The notes beneath the pieces are model-generated. The model did no database searches, was not told the origin of the DNA, and saw nothing but the letters and a program-made list of their open reading frames with translations. Below are positions 34,416 to 45,610 of a stretch of DNA of 64,000 bases, one piece after another. The position numbers and the translations under genes were made by a program. This stretch comes from Salvator merianae. Its lineage: Eukaryota; Chordata; Lepidosauria; Squamata; Teiidae. Every line of letters starts with the position of its first letter. Position 1 is the stretch's first letter. The DNA is taken from the NCBI GenBank assembly GCA_003586115.2, contig QVOM02000101.1:24842512-24906511 (forward strand). The letters run 5' to 3'.

Positions 34416-34472
34416 AAAAGGAATGTAATCCATTAAAAGGAATGTAATCCATTAAAAGGAATGTAATCCATT
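34416..34472. repeat. Three perfect 19-bp tandem copies
   Basis: AAAAGGAATGTAATCCATT occurs three times head to tail without any mismatch, then an A-run follows. Perfect identity points to a recent slippage event. Confidence 0.95.
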
Positions 34473-34844
34473 AAAAAAAAATAATAAAAAAAATGAACTA
34501 CTTAATTCCCAAACTCACAAACCATTCATCAAAATTTTAGTTAATGGAGCCTAAACCAGTCTTCCACTGCAGTTAGATACTAGTCCAGAGCACATAATTC
34601 TCCCAGTTCAGTATACTATAATAAGCAAACATTATTGGAATAATGATAATCCTCTAAGGTTCTAGCTTCACAAAACCCTTACCTTACCCTTACAGCAGGT
34701 GGCTATCACACATTTAAGGGTGCATGATATCTAGACATGCCTAAAGAAAATAGCATGGCAGATGGGCAGGAAATGTGGACAATTCTTCCCCATCCCACGA
34801 CAAAGTTCTTCATACTAATGCACTTATTGATCCACACAAAGTGT

Positions 34845-35318
34845 CAGGGCCTGTGCGTTCTTTGTGCTAGCTTGCTAACAAGGGATGCTTGCTAAGAAAG
34901 TGCTTCCATACTTTGCAGAGGCTTGAGTGGCTGGGAGTGGGCTACAGCCATTCCTGATCACTCCTAGCTGTGGAACAATAATGAGCACTCCATAATTTTA
35001 CTGGGAGCTGGTATCCAGCCCCTGGTAAAGTGTGTTCACATTTGTCATGGCCTAGCCTGCACAATTGCCCAATCATGCTTGCACACACCTGCGTGCTGTG
35101 TGGTGCTGTCAGTCATCATGGCAGCAGTCGGATGCTTCCTGATCACTGTCATGGTCAGGATCCAGCAGGCTATTAGCATTTCACCACAAATGCTGCTAGC
35201 TTGCTGTAGGTATGTACGAGGACCACACAGTGTGGATGATGTCCATGCTGCATGATTCATACCACCATAGAACAGGACAATCATCCTGTTCTATGGTGGT
35301 AAGTGCAAAAAGGCCCTC
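34845..35318 (+). mobile_element. hAT-like element, family A
   Basis: Starts CAGGGCCTGTGCGTTCTTTG and ends AAGTGCAAAAAGGCCCTC. Shared with the 50.7 kb copy: 'TTTGCAGAGGCT', 'CCTGATCA', 'AGCTGTGGA', 'TTTACTGGGAGC', 'CATGGCAGC', 'CTGATCACTGTCATGG'. A near-terminal palindrome at 35258-35300 ('ACCACCATAGAACAGGA', 'TCCTGTTCTATGGTGGT') is special to this copy. Confidence 0.7.
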
Positions 35319-35870
35319 AGTCTGTGGTGGGCTTGTGCATAAAGCGCTTGTGCACAAAAACAGAATTGATTATCAGTGCACTTGAGTGCTAAACTGAAAA
35401 CAAACAAAAAAGTTGAGGCTTCTGATTTGAGTCCAAAAAACTAAAAACAAAAGAAAAAAAGTGACAGATTTCCCAGAAGATATGGAAATTCTTCTTTCTA
35501 ATTGTCCCCCACTATCACTGAGGAAACTCTCACATACTATGCCCTAGAGCAAACAAGTTTTACCAGAGCCTAAGCAGAAGCTGATCACACAAGAAGTAAA
35601 AACATGCATGATAACAATCAGAATCCATGCCAAGTGGAAGTCAGCATGGGAGGAGGGGGGTATAAGGTAAATAATACACATCTGAGGTGAAATCGCCCCT
35701 TTAGGGATGATGAAAACTGTTTCAATGTGCAGTATAACTTATGTGTGGCTATGTCTAAGAATGCAGTACACCCCACAGCAACATATTGCCATTAAATAGA
35801 ATTGAACCCTGCAATGACCCATAGCAAAATGATCAGAAACATGGGTTGGAGACCCCCAGTGCAAGACTTT

Positions 35871-36340
35871 GAGGCTATTTCCACATTGGACCAGGCTATT
35901 AAATGCCACTATGGATTCTCCATCTCCCATTTCAGGACTGTCCACATTCTGGACATCCCATGCCATGCCAGCCCTGACCACTGCTTTCAAGGGCTGGAGC
36001 CAGCTTCAAAGGCCAGGCATAGCTTTTGAAGTGTCCAGCTGGGGCCCTTTTAGTGGCATCTTCAGAGCTGTACACTTCTGGCACGATTTCCTGGTGCATT
36101 TCTGAAAAAGGGCCAGACCTGGTATACCAGACCGTAGGGCTGTGCAGACTGCATGCCTTTTGTGGTCCTGTATATCAATAGCAGTCTGATCGTGGTGCTG
36201 TATTCCAGTCCATGGTCTAGCCCAATAGGCCAGGCCATAGTAAGGAGGGTGGACTCTATCTTATTCTCCATCAGTGTGTGGATGGGAGAGGCCCAGACCA
36301 CATTGTGGCCCAGTCTACTGACCAGTGCAGAAAGGGCCTG
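35871..36340. mobile_element. hAT-like element, family B
   Basis: Left end GAGGCTATTTCCACATTGG, right end CCAGTGCAGAAAGGGCCTG; these are inverted repeats with few mismatches. The G/C-richer core gives several overlapping open frames on both strands (up to 96 codons) without any family resemblance. 'GGTATACCAG' is shared with the 51.3 kb copy. Confidence 0.65.
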
Positions 36341-36435
36341 AAACTGGCCCACCAGGTGTGAACAATATTAATTCAGAAGCAGCTCTTTTGCATAATTAAA
36401 TGAAAAAAATAAGCAAAATGAGGTCCCACAACAGG

Positions 36436-36473
36436 CAAACAAACAAACAAACATACAAACAAACAAACAAAAC
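36436..36473. repeat. (AAAC)n microsatellite
   Basis: About nine units with one ATAC interruption. Confidence 0.9.
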
Positions 36474-37145
36474 CTAAGAGGAGTTAGGCTAAGGAGACAC
36501 AATCCATAGGTGCTTTGTATATTAAAATATATGCATATAAGCTGTTTCCAGACATCAGGTAAATTCCACAATCCTCTTGGTATTGTATTGGGATCACCAG
36601 ACATCCCAATGCAATGCTGGCTGAAACACTCCAGAACCTCGTTGCATCTCTGCTGTGGAAAATCCAGCAGTATCACTGGGTTTCCCATAATAGCTTCACT
36701 TGATTTCACATCTGGTGAGGTTGCCTCACTGGAGACTTCCAGAAGCCAGCCAAGTGTTTAAAAAGATAGCAAAAGAATGGGTGTGGGTACTTGATGGTAG
36801 GAGAGGTTGCCTTTTCCCTATTGCACAGTTGGCTGTGATCTTGACACATAAGTGGGAGGATCCCCCCCAATCAAGATAGCAGCTGGGGCTTCCTCAGCTG
36901 TGGTCTCAATGGCAGGAGGAAGGCAGCCCCTGCCCACCAAGATCACAACCAATGGTTCATTTCCTGTATTCAATGACAGCTGCTTGGGAAACCAGTGAAG
37001 TCGCTGCATGCCATAATCGTCCTTATGACATTGTGCAGATTCTTCCATAGTCTCTGAATATTGCAAATAAAGTATGCAAGGTATTAACAAATACTTTCAT
37101 TTTTTTTATAAAGATTTATCCAAGAATCTGTAATGTAATAAATGC
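36474..37145. other. Unassigned DNA, possibly a decayed DNA element
   Basis: 'GCTGTTTCCAGACATCAGGTAA' at 36541 and 'GTATTGTATTGGGATCACCAG' resemble text near 47250-47510 ('CTACCTCCAGATAGC', 'GTACTGTATTGGGAATGC'), so a further repeat family may link both places. Ends not defined. Confidence 0.3.
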
Positions 37146-37240
37146 AAAAGAAAGAAAGAAAAGAAAGAAAGAAAGAAAGTGAAAAAAGAAAAAAGAAAGG
37201 AAAAGGAAAAATTAAAATTAAAATTAAAATAATAAAATAA
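37146..37240. repeat. (GAAA)n then (AAAATT)n simple repeats
   Basis: GAAA units with interruptions pass into AAAATT-like units. A purine-only tract of over 50 bases lies within. Confidence 0.9.
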
Positions 37241-38399
37241 TTTGTCCTAGAATGAAACAATAGGGAGCAGATTTATCAACCTATATATAACCAATGTGAT
37301 TTTCAATTTTTCACAAATATGATAGACTCTAAATCAAGTTTTCCAAGTGTTAATGAATAAATTCTCAAAATCCATTTAGCTTCTTTAAATTCTTAGGGGA
37401 AGGAGAAGAAAAAGAATAAGAAGGAGGAAGAAGAAGAGGAGGTGGAGAAACAGCTGCAATCATATGCACTGTATGTACAGAGACTCCAAATGCAAAAGAA
37501 AGTTAGAACTATATTTGATCCTTCTAAGTGCTTCATCAGAGCTGTATTCTCTTTATAAAATATAAACTATACTTAGAGATGTAAATTAATTCTTCGTTTA
37601 CATACTAGATATCTTGATTAAGTATACACACAGAGAAAGACAGACAGAGTATGGTGGCTGCTTTGGACACTTAAATGCTCTTAATAAAACTTTATCTGTA
37701 AATGTTGCCTAGTTTGTTTCTCCTGAAGTAACATGTTAGCTTGGCACTTCTGAGCTAGAGCTCTATACTTTACAAAACCATCACTTAAAACTGAAGCAAG
37801 TTTAAAACAAAAAGACCCAATTCATTCAACTGTCTTCATGTTCATTTAGAAAATACAAGGCAAATAATTTTGTTATCTCTTACAATTAAAATAAGAAATG
37901 GGTACTGTCTTCTTGTGGAAACTTCATAAACTAGAGATGACCAGAATCCACAAAGTTCATAGAAAACTACAATGTAGGTAATATGGGGACAGGGGATGAG
38001 AATACTTGGTTAAAGATTTTGAAGTACCAGGTTAATTGTTTGTGGTGATCCAATGCAATTATAGTGCATGGGCTCTGCATAGGAGTATTTGAGGTAATGT
38101 CTTCATTTCATGAAGTGGGGCTTCCTGGTCATGTTGGAAGTGGACCTGGAAATGGCCAATTTTCAGCACAACACCAACACAGAACATGGAAGAGAAGTTG
38201 CTCATATGGCCACTGTGGGTTTATATGTCAGCCATGTGAACACCTGGGGACTTCATGTGCCCTCGTTGTTGGGGTTTTTTTTATCCCACTCTGAGAACAG
38301 GACACCTCTGCTTGCCAGCTGTTTGACACCTCTGAGGGCTCTTCCCTTAGGTTTTTGAATGTCACAGCCCTGAAACCTCCACCAGGATTCTTTATGAAA

Positions 38400-38410
38400 T
38401 ATATACATAC

Positions 38411-38444
<34 letters not shown>

Positions 38445-38481
38445 GTGTGTGTGTGTGTCTGTGTGTGTGTATTTGTGTGTG
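38400..38481. repeat. Compound (CATA)n(TG)n microsatellite
   Basis: About eight CATA units lead into AT and TG runs with two interruptions. It underlies the Tyr-Met-Cys-Val runs of two minus-strand chance frames. Confidence 0.95.
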
Positions 38482-38794
38482 ATCCCTTTGGCAGACTGCA
38501 CAGGCAGAAACAAAACACCTTGTGAATTCTAGTCCATTTAAGTCAATTTTTATTTAGTTGTATAATTAAAGAAATCTTTGCCCTACCTGTCCATTTCTAG
38601 GAGAACACAGAGTAAAAGCATAATATAAAAACATAGTGTACAATGAACTGTCATTTTCTGACTGCAGTTTGTCACATACTAATAGCAATTAGGATCCTTT
38701 CTTTGCTCAGATAAATAAAACATTAGTGTCATTAGTGCACAATCCCTACACTTCACTGTCTATGGCAGATGTTGTTTCAACAGCAAAAGATTTT

Positions 38795-38967
38795 AGGCAT
38801 TGATTAAAGACTTAATCTTTTTACCCAGGCCTATCCAGAGTGAATGCTTGTTTCACCCATCCTTAATTTTAATCATGTTTTATATAGCTATTATGATTAT
38901 GTAAATTGCTTTAAAATTATATTTAATGGGAAGTAGTATATAAACATTTTAAATAAATAAATAAATA
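38795..38967 (+). mobile_element. L2-type LINE 3' tail
   Basis: 'TTAAAGACTTAATCTTTTTACCCAGGCCTAT' like text, 'TTTTAATCATGTTTTATA', 'GTAAATTGCTTTAAAATT' and a closing (AAAT)n run follow the order of an L2-type 3' UTR. No coding is left. Confidence 0.5.
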
Positions 38968-38984
38968 TTTGTACAGACTCTAAA

Positions 38985-39349
38985 ATTGTCTTTCAGTTCA
39001 GTTCGGTTTGGTTCAAATCAAACCAAACCACATGGTGTTCAGAGAAAATTTGAACTGAGTTGAACATATTTTACTTGACTCAACTTCAAACCTTGAACAG
39101 GCTCAAACCTGTTCAAACTAACAAAAACTTTAAAAGTCAATCGGAAAAACATTTCTTTAAGGGCAATTGCAGCTGAACTTGAACCAGTTTGAAACAAACT
39201 GGATGGTTCAATCCATTCAAACATATCCATGTTGGGTTTGTTTCACACCAGTGGGTTTGATTCACACCAGCCCCTTTTGAATGGGTGGGGTGTTAAGGTT
39301 TGATTTGGTTTGAACCAAGTAAAACCTGAACCTCTTGGGCACATCTCTA
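38985..39349. mobile_element. hAT-like element, family C (GGTTCAAA subfamily)
   Basis: The right end reads GGGCACATCTCTA, the family-C terminus; the left end has decayed. The core is a patchwork of GGTTTGGTTCAAATC, TTTGAAC and GTTCAAAC words in both orientations, as in the 44.6 kb copy. No coding. Confidence 0.6.
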
Positions 39350-40599
39350 GAAGAAGATGGCCACAAGAATGGAGTTGTGATGCACTTTAAAAAATAATAA
39401 TAATATTAAAACAGCTTTTCAGGAAGGTTACAGTCCTAGCAAAACTGTCTCACAGTCCAATCAAAACATTTTTACTTCTTGGTATTTTTCACTGACCCTT
39501 TCATGGTCCGCTTGCTTTATCTGCTCATCTTTCTGAACCAGGAGATGCTGTCATATACTGAAATCCACGAGAGCAAATCCTTTTACTGCAAAACTATAGC
39601 AGTGTGTGTGTGATATTTACTGTTCCTGCAAATGCTTGGGTTTAAGTTTGTGGTTCCCATTTGGAAAGCCCTTGAACTGATGTAGGTATAGAGTTCTTGC
39701 TAGCTTGTTTAAAACCCTTGTATCTGGAGGGGAAAAAAAAATCATACTAGCTTTCTATTGCAATAAAGGCAAGGAAGGAGTATAACATGAGGAAATATTT
39801 TTAACCTCATAGCATGCATCCTTTCAGTCTTCAATATACTTGAAGTAGCTAGGGACTGCATTTGGCTATTCCTCTTTTTGTGTTTATTTCCAATTGATAA
39901 GTTAAACATTCCATTTTCTCAGTAACACATTCAATTGCTAGAGGCTGCGGTGACAAACAGACACTAAAGAGAAGCCTCCACTGAAATAGAAGCTATAAGC
40001 AACCACGTTTATCCCATTCGGAGTGAATATAAGCTGCCTGAACAGTGGCAGGAACAGCACATAAAAAGGAACCAATGTTCTGTTGCACTAGCCACCTTCC
40101 CTATGTTTTGGCTGCCTTTTTGTTAGAAACAGCTGCGAAAAAAGAACCAGTTTGGTGCCTGTTCCCCACCACCAGGAGAAAAGTCACCGAAGCAGCTTTC
40201 TAGTAGAGGGAACAGTGAACGATGCCGCTTCTCTCACAGCTAGAGCCAGCCTTTGGGCAGGAATTCTCCATCCATATTAAGGTCCTAGGTACTGCAGATT
40301 AGCAGGTATATAGTCCGCAGCACATCTGTATATGAGGCATCTTAAAAGTTTTTAGTGGCATACAAAAACGCCATGTTTTTCAGTTCTTTTTGAGTACTTG
40401 AGTCACTTTGGCCGGATCTGCCTGACTCCTTTTTAGCACTTTCAGGGCACCATGAGGATGCAGCGTCTGCTCAAAACTGCCTTCTCATTTGCCATTAATG
40501 CATATGTGCGGTTATTTTATTTTATTGCATCAATATGCATAATTTTACCCTAGCTAACATGGAACAGCATTTGACATTTTAACACACCGGTATGCAGAA
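39350..40599. other. Unassigned DNA
   Basis: No element or frame recognised. The part from 39950 to 40270 is more complex and somewhat richer in CpG than its surroundings, with no further clue to its role. Confidence 0.35.
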
Positions 40600-41260
40600 T
40601 TTAAATGCTTCACAGTTCTTTCTTGTTTTTATCTTTCTGAGCAATTTGGTATCAATCAGAAGACTTCATAAATGATTCAGGGCAAGGACTGAGCACTGAA
40701 AAGACTTAGGCTGCATCCACAAAACAGTAAAATAATAAATAAATAAATAAATAAATAAATAAAGGAAGGCTCAAAATCAGCTTAGAGATGATAGCATCCA
40801 TATGCTAGTGCTTCTAATCCAAAGTGCATGCTCTGGCCTTTAATGTGTATTAGAGATAGGATAGGAACATTAGCGTCCACATGGTACCACCTCTAAGTCA
40901 CTTTTGCATTTAAAAAACAAACAAAAAAAAACACAAATGTATGTGGATGAAGCCTAAGTATTTTCAATACCCACCCCCCTTACTCTGAGTCTTTGTGAAT
41001 ATGCTAAAATGAAACCAGTCCCAGATAGAACCTTGGGAAAATCCATTTATTTCTATCTGTGAAGTATGATTTACTCCTTCTTAGTTATTTCTATACCTTA
41101 ATCAGTTGCATATTCATAACAGTAGCTGCCCTTCTATACCATGGTTGCTAAGCTTTCCAAAATGCCTTTGAGGAGTGACTTTGTCAACAGATTTCTAAGT
41201 ATACACCCTATCCAAGATCACCCTTGTCCACCTGTTTATTGTTGTACTAAGAAAACTCTA
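40600..41260 (-). mobile_element. CR1/L3-clade LINE fragment, split by a MITE
   Basis: In plus orientation 'GAGCAATTTGGTATCA' and 'TCATAAATGATTCAGGGC' match antisense CR1 RT (FADDT region and upstream). After the family-D insertion the text resumes at about 41020 and ends with 'CCATGGTTGCTAAGCTTTCC' and 'GAGTGACTTTGTCAACAG', the antisense of the CR1 'DFVKAF' region further upstream. Highly decayed. Confidence 0.55.
40707..40956. mobile_element. Foldback MITE, family D
   Basis: Starts TAGGCTGCATCCACA and ends TGTGGATGAAGCCTA, 15-bp inverted ends. Inner words 'GCTTAGAGATGATAGCATCC' and 'GGTACCACCTCTAAG' pair as further inverted arms. An (AAAT)n run (40732-40763) lies near the left end. Copies at 58.4 and 61.2 kb share the inner words. 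Superfamily uncertain. Confidence 0.65.
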
Positions 41261-41261
41261 A

Positions 41262-42476
41262 GGGTGCAATCAGATGGGCTTTTGCAGTTTTCCCTTAAGC
41301 AAATGTGTATCATCCCTAGACACAGATACGGCTGAGAACCTACCTTATTTTGCCACAGTGCAGCCTACATTTGCATCCAAGTCAGGCAACACCTACCTGA
41401 CTACAGGTGCTACCCACTGATTGGCCACATGGCAAGAAACCCTCACCTCTTTGTTTATATAGTTTCCTGCTCAAACCTGCTTTTCTCAACTTTATTAATT
41501 CAAATTTAAAAATTTATAACACTTTTCACATAGATGTATACAATAAAAACAAAGATGAAGGGAAATTGCATGAAATCGATAGTAAAAACTATAAATAAAG
41601 ATAACAGAATGTAAATAATATTAGTAGTAAGAATAATGAAAAGGGACAAACAAGAAAACAGAAATCGAATATTTTATAATATTGTATAAGTATATTAACA
41701 ATCCTTCAAGTTTGGTAAAATATTAAAATAATATAGTATTGTACATAAATATAATTATATAAGTTATATAGAAAGACTTAATAGACTTTTACAATACTAG
41801 ACATTAGATTTCTTTCAAGGGAGTGCTTATCAATTCAATTGTTGGGATTACAAAAAGGAATAGATCCCATTCTTTTTTCTTTTTTTTTTCTCATTTCTTG
41901 TTGCCAAATATTAATTCATTATTTTTTCCATATAACTGTATCAATCAAGTATTCTCACAACTTCTCATACCAGGGCTTAGATTTTTAGATTATTTCCAAA
42001 TTTCCAGTTTTTTTGTAATCAGTATCTGGGCAGCTGAACTCATGTATCTCATGTATCTAATCATATTTTTATTTTTGGTGTTAACATTCTTTCCTTTTAG
42101 ACTACCTAATAAAGCCTAAAGATAGGTCAAATGCGTTTGTCATTTCACTTTCTACAGCTTTCCAAAATCTTCTAATTTTGTTACAGGACCACTACATATG
42201 GAAATAGTATAGTTTTGATTGCAACTGCTCCAATAAGAAGTGTTTTTCCTGTCATTAATTTTAGCTATTTTACTTGTGTAGGATTTAGCTTGTGTCTCTT
42301 TAATGTGATGTTGGCTTAAAGAAAAAGACATCTTCAGATCTATGAAATCCTAAATTTTGAAGAAACACTTCTGAAACTCCTGAGGGGGTAAAGTGAATGC
42401 AGGGAAGAAGTGTCTGTCATAACAGACTCAAATTCATCTAGAGGGTGCTTCTTTAAGCATGTCTGATTGCATCCTA
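41262..42476. mobile_element. DNA element, family E, carrying an L1 fragment
   Basis: Left end AAGGGTGCAATCAGATGGGC; right end GCATGTCTGATTGCATCCTA. The 15 outer bases are inverted repeats with two mismatches. The centre is occupied by AT-rich sequence that includes L1-type coding, so either an L1 landed in the element or the pairing of the two ends is secondary. Flanking octamers do not match. Confidence 0.45.
41480..42330 (-). mobile_element. L1-clade LINE, ORF2 C-terminal fragment
   Basis: Minus-strand translation gives 'YYFHM', a stop, 'WSCNKIRRFWKAVESEMTNA', close to the conserved L1 ORF2 C-terminal block (Y.HMWW.C..V..FW). Downstream on that strand are 'KNWKFG' and 'MEKIMN', also in the usual order. 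Stops and frameshifts are frequent, and the 3' part dissolves into AT-rich text. Confidence 0.55.
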
Positions 42477-44179
42477 AGATATTATTAAGACATTACCTCC
42501 TATGTAGAAGACATGTAGGCTATCTTAAAATTTTATTGCCATTAAATTTCTTATCTTTTTTTTCTTCAATAATATTTCTCATTTCCCATAGGCCTAAATA
42601 TTCCAGATTTTCCTAGAACTCTTTAAAAAACAAAACAAAATCCTGATTTCTATATTCCTTGGCCTCTAGTGCTCTAGTATGGAAGCTAGGCTTAGTGACA
42701 TTTTGTTATGAAGTCTGAAAATGTCACAATTTGACATTCCGGTCTTTCAGACCTAGAACTCAAAGAGAGGCACCATCCAAAGAAGGCTTATTTAGACTGC
42801 TGGGATGGGACATATAGTATGATATGGTACAATATGCTATGGAAGGCACATGGAATTTGTCTCACCATGAGTCCCCAAAACCAGCTATGGAGGGAACCAT
42901 CTCAGAGTTGTGATATTCATCCAGTGATTATCTGTTTCCTCTTCCATGATTCCACATGGGGAGAAGGGAATGACTTAGTGGCTACAAGATGTTCTGAGAG
43001 TATTTTAGCTTGGCTTCTATGTAAGTTCCTACTGGATAAAGCTGCTGAGGCTTGGAAGCTGGCAAATTTGGAGACCATGCCCTTGAGGCACAGCAAGCTC
43101 CCCATGAGGATAGTTTTCTAAGTCATCCTATGTAACCCTGCACATTTTATTTATTCCATAACTCTTCTCTTCAGGCCATATTTTGTGGACTTTGAGGGTG
43201 TTTGGAATGTTGAGGACATGGCATAGGCATCAACCTTCTAATCCAGAAGGGGTTAGACTATTACAGAACATCAGGGGAAGCACTTGGGATCTCCAGCTTG
43301 GCTTATGTCAGTAAATACCAATTCATCACATATATGGTTTCCAAATAACTCTTTTTATCTTTATATTTTTTCCCTAATCTATTTATTTATATAACATTTT
43401 CCCTTAATTGATAGCACATGCCAAGATATGTTGGGACAGCACCACATGGGAAAAAATTGTGGCAGTAGTAGGGTGTTTTCTCTAAGGCTTTTTGCTACAT
43501 CAAAAAGAATATCTATTTCAATCATGGTGAAGAAAAGAGGGGAAAAGAACAACACATATATTTTTTTCTTTCCAGTAACAATAGCCCTTCAACATAAAAT
43601 TAAGAAATAAACAAAGCACATAGACAGATGATATGTCTTAAGGAAATACTAAGTTTGGTGCAAAGGCATGGGAAAACGGAGCATATTCATATCAGAAAAA
43701 AACTGTCTCACTTGTGTAAATTGATACTTTTTAAAAGAAAATTGTTTTAAAAAATATCCACATACCAAAGGGGAGAGAATTTTGTATACACTTCATTAAA
43801 AACATCTGTTTCTTTAAAGAATTGTCTAAATGCATATTAGGAGAAATATTTTGTTGCTATGATTTTGCATTTGATGATTGTACAAATCAACATAGTTTGC
43901 CCATATGGACAATCTGTATGGTAGAAAATTAGGTAGGGATATCACAGCCCATCTGTCCAACTGTTGGTGTGTAACTAAGGAAATGGCTTCCCCATATAGT
44001 TCATGAATTTAAACAGAGTCAAAAATGAAAGCTTATATGAATGGAAATCCATATGAATAGAATGGAAAACTCATGCATAAGAACTGAAAAGGACGTTTGC
44101 TTTTTAACTGTATTCTACCTGTGCTTTTATCAATTCAGAATAAGAGTTCAATTCAAAATCTGGCATACAATGAATCAAC
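42477..44179. other. Unassigned AT-rich DNA
   Basis: No gene or element could be supported in this 1.7 kb. Short open frames lie on both strands with no resemblance to known families. Confidence 0.4.
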
Positions 44180-44238
44180 AAACCAAACCAAACCAAACCA
44201 AACCAAACCAAACCAAACCAAACCAAACCAAACCAACC
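44180..44238. repeat. (AAACC)n pentanucleotide microsatellite
   Basis: About eleven AAACC units, nearly perfect. Confidence 0.95.
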
Positions 44239-44577
44239 AACTAAACAAAAAACACTGCATTTCAGAGACAAAATCTCTGTGAAAAAGTCTTATATTAATA
44301 TATATGTCCTGTTCTATTAAAATATTGATATTTTTTGCCTGTTCTAAATGATAATGTGTTCTCTTAGACAGACAGACACACAGTCTGGGGATTCTTCAGG
44401 AATTATGACTGTCATTGTATCAGGTGATCTGTCTGGCAAGAAGTGCTACCAGCTTCGGCTGGCGTACTAAATGTATCAAACATGGATAGGAATAGTCTAG
44501 TCACTCGTGTCCATGCCCTGATAACTTCATATTGGACTACTATAATGCAATCCTCTCACCTGGTCTGGAAGTTGCAA

Positions 44578-44908
44578 CAGAGATCTGCACAAACTGGAAA
44601 CTGGTGGTTTGGTTCAAATTTGAACTGGCTTGAACCGAGCTGAACAGGTTTAATTTGAACCTAAGATCTGTTTGCCTAGGTACAAAAATACTTGTAAAAG
44701 AACTCTTCAAAGGAGCAAAATATTACTGAACTCAAGCCTATTCAAATCAAACTGAATGGTTCAATCAAGTTTGACTAAAGTCCCTTGGTTTGGTTCAAGT
44801 CCAAACTGAACTCCAAACCTATGGGTGGTTCAGCTCAAATTCAAACCAATTGAACTGCCCAGTTCAATTCAAACTGGTTTGAGTTCAAACAAGTTTGGCA
44901 CATCTCTA
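44578..44908. mobile_element. hAT-like element, family C, inside L2
   Basis: Inverted ends CAGAGATCTGC and GGCACATCTCTA. Flanks GTTGCAAC and ATTGCAAC match at seven of eight positions. Leaving out the element and one flank copy, the L2 frame reads KLQLVQNAVAR, the conserved family motif, which independently fixes the insertion point. The core has GGTTCAAATTTGAAC-type words like the 39.0 kb copy. Confidence 0.85.
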
Positions 44909-45035
44909 ATTGCAACTAGTGCAAAATGCAGTGGCCAGGTGCTGAATGGAGTGCCAATTCAGGCATACATCACACCTGTGCTACATTTGCTACCAGTCAG
45001 TTACCGGATCAAATTCAAGGTTATATGCCTAGAAT

Positions 45036-45234
45036 TTGTTGTTGTTGGGTACCATTGAGTCATGACTCCTGGTTGACTGCATGAACATTTCCATGAATGC
45101 CTCTAGGCAGTTTTCTTGGCAGAAATACAGAAAGGATTTGCCATTTCCTACTTCTGGGGAAAGGATGGAGATTGAACTGGCAACTTACTGCTTTCCAGGC
45201 AGTGTGCTCTACTACTGAACTGTAGCCGCACCAT
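45036..45234 (-). mobile_element. tRNA-derived SINE with BovB-like tail (Sauria-like)
   Basis: Read on the minus strand: a tRNA-like head with A box 'CAGTTCAGTAGTAGAGC' and B box 'CAGTTCAATCTCC', a body, then a tail 'GAGTCATGACTCAATGGTAC' followed by (CAA)n. The tail resembles the BovB 3' end, the arrangement known from Sauria-type SINEs of squamates, which borrow BovB reverse transcriptase. It lies within the L2 copy. Confidence 0.75.
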
Positions 45235-45610
45235 GATTGGCAAATTAGGTCCTAAATAATGTGGTATCAGGATACTCGCTAGCTTGCCTTTCCTGTTACA
45301 GACCAGAAAGATCACTGTGATCATCTAGGGAGTCTGCTGAATGTGATTTTGCAGTGTCCTGCAGCAGGGCCTTCTCTTTGGTGACACCTACACTCTGTAA
45401 ATGAGGAATGCAGCATCACATCTAAGGCAACTGTTGGAAATGTATTTGTTCATCCAGGCATTTCCAGTATGAATAAGTATCTGTTCCTTACCCCATCTAG
45501 TTTTATTTTTTTTAATATTTGACCATTGATATCTGTTTTAACATTGTTTTTAGATTTATATTGCAAAGCTTTGGGTACTCTTAGATAATAAAGGGGTATA
45601 AGAATGTTGT

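Larger units (their letters stand above)
44395..45610 (+). mobile_element. L2-clade LINE 3' part, with two nested insertions
   Basis: Coding pieces in order: 'NSLVTRVHALITS' (44480-44525), then LQ at the insertion site, then 'YITPVLHLLPVSYRIKFKV' (44970-45025), then, after a SINE, 'LGPK' and decayed 'QGLLFGDTYTL' text, and a 3' UTR ending 'AATAAAGGGGTATAAGAATG'. This is the L2 RT C-terminus and tail. The two insertions at 44578-44908 and 45036-45234 are later events. Frameshifts and stops show a dead copy. Confidence 0.8.

Noticed and set aside
34416..34472. CRISPR-like direct repeats
   Set aside because: Units are directly adjacent with no spacers, and the window is vertebrate-type DNA.
35739..36352. 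Cluster of open frames on both strands
   Set aside because: They coincide with a family B DNA element whose composition disfavors stop codons; no transposase motif.
45036..45234. tRNA gene (A and B box on the minus strand)
   Set aside because: The tRNA-like head is joined to a body, a BovB-like tail and (CAA)n; it cannot fold as a complete tRNA with acceptor stem and is a SINE.
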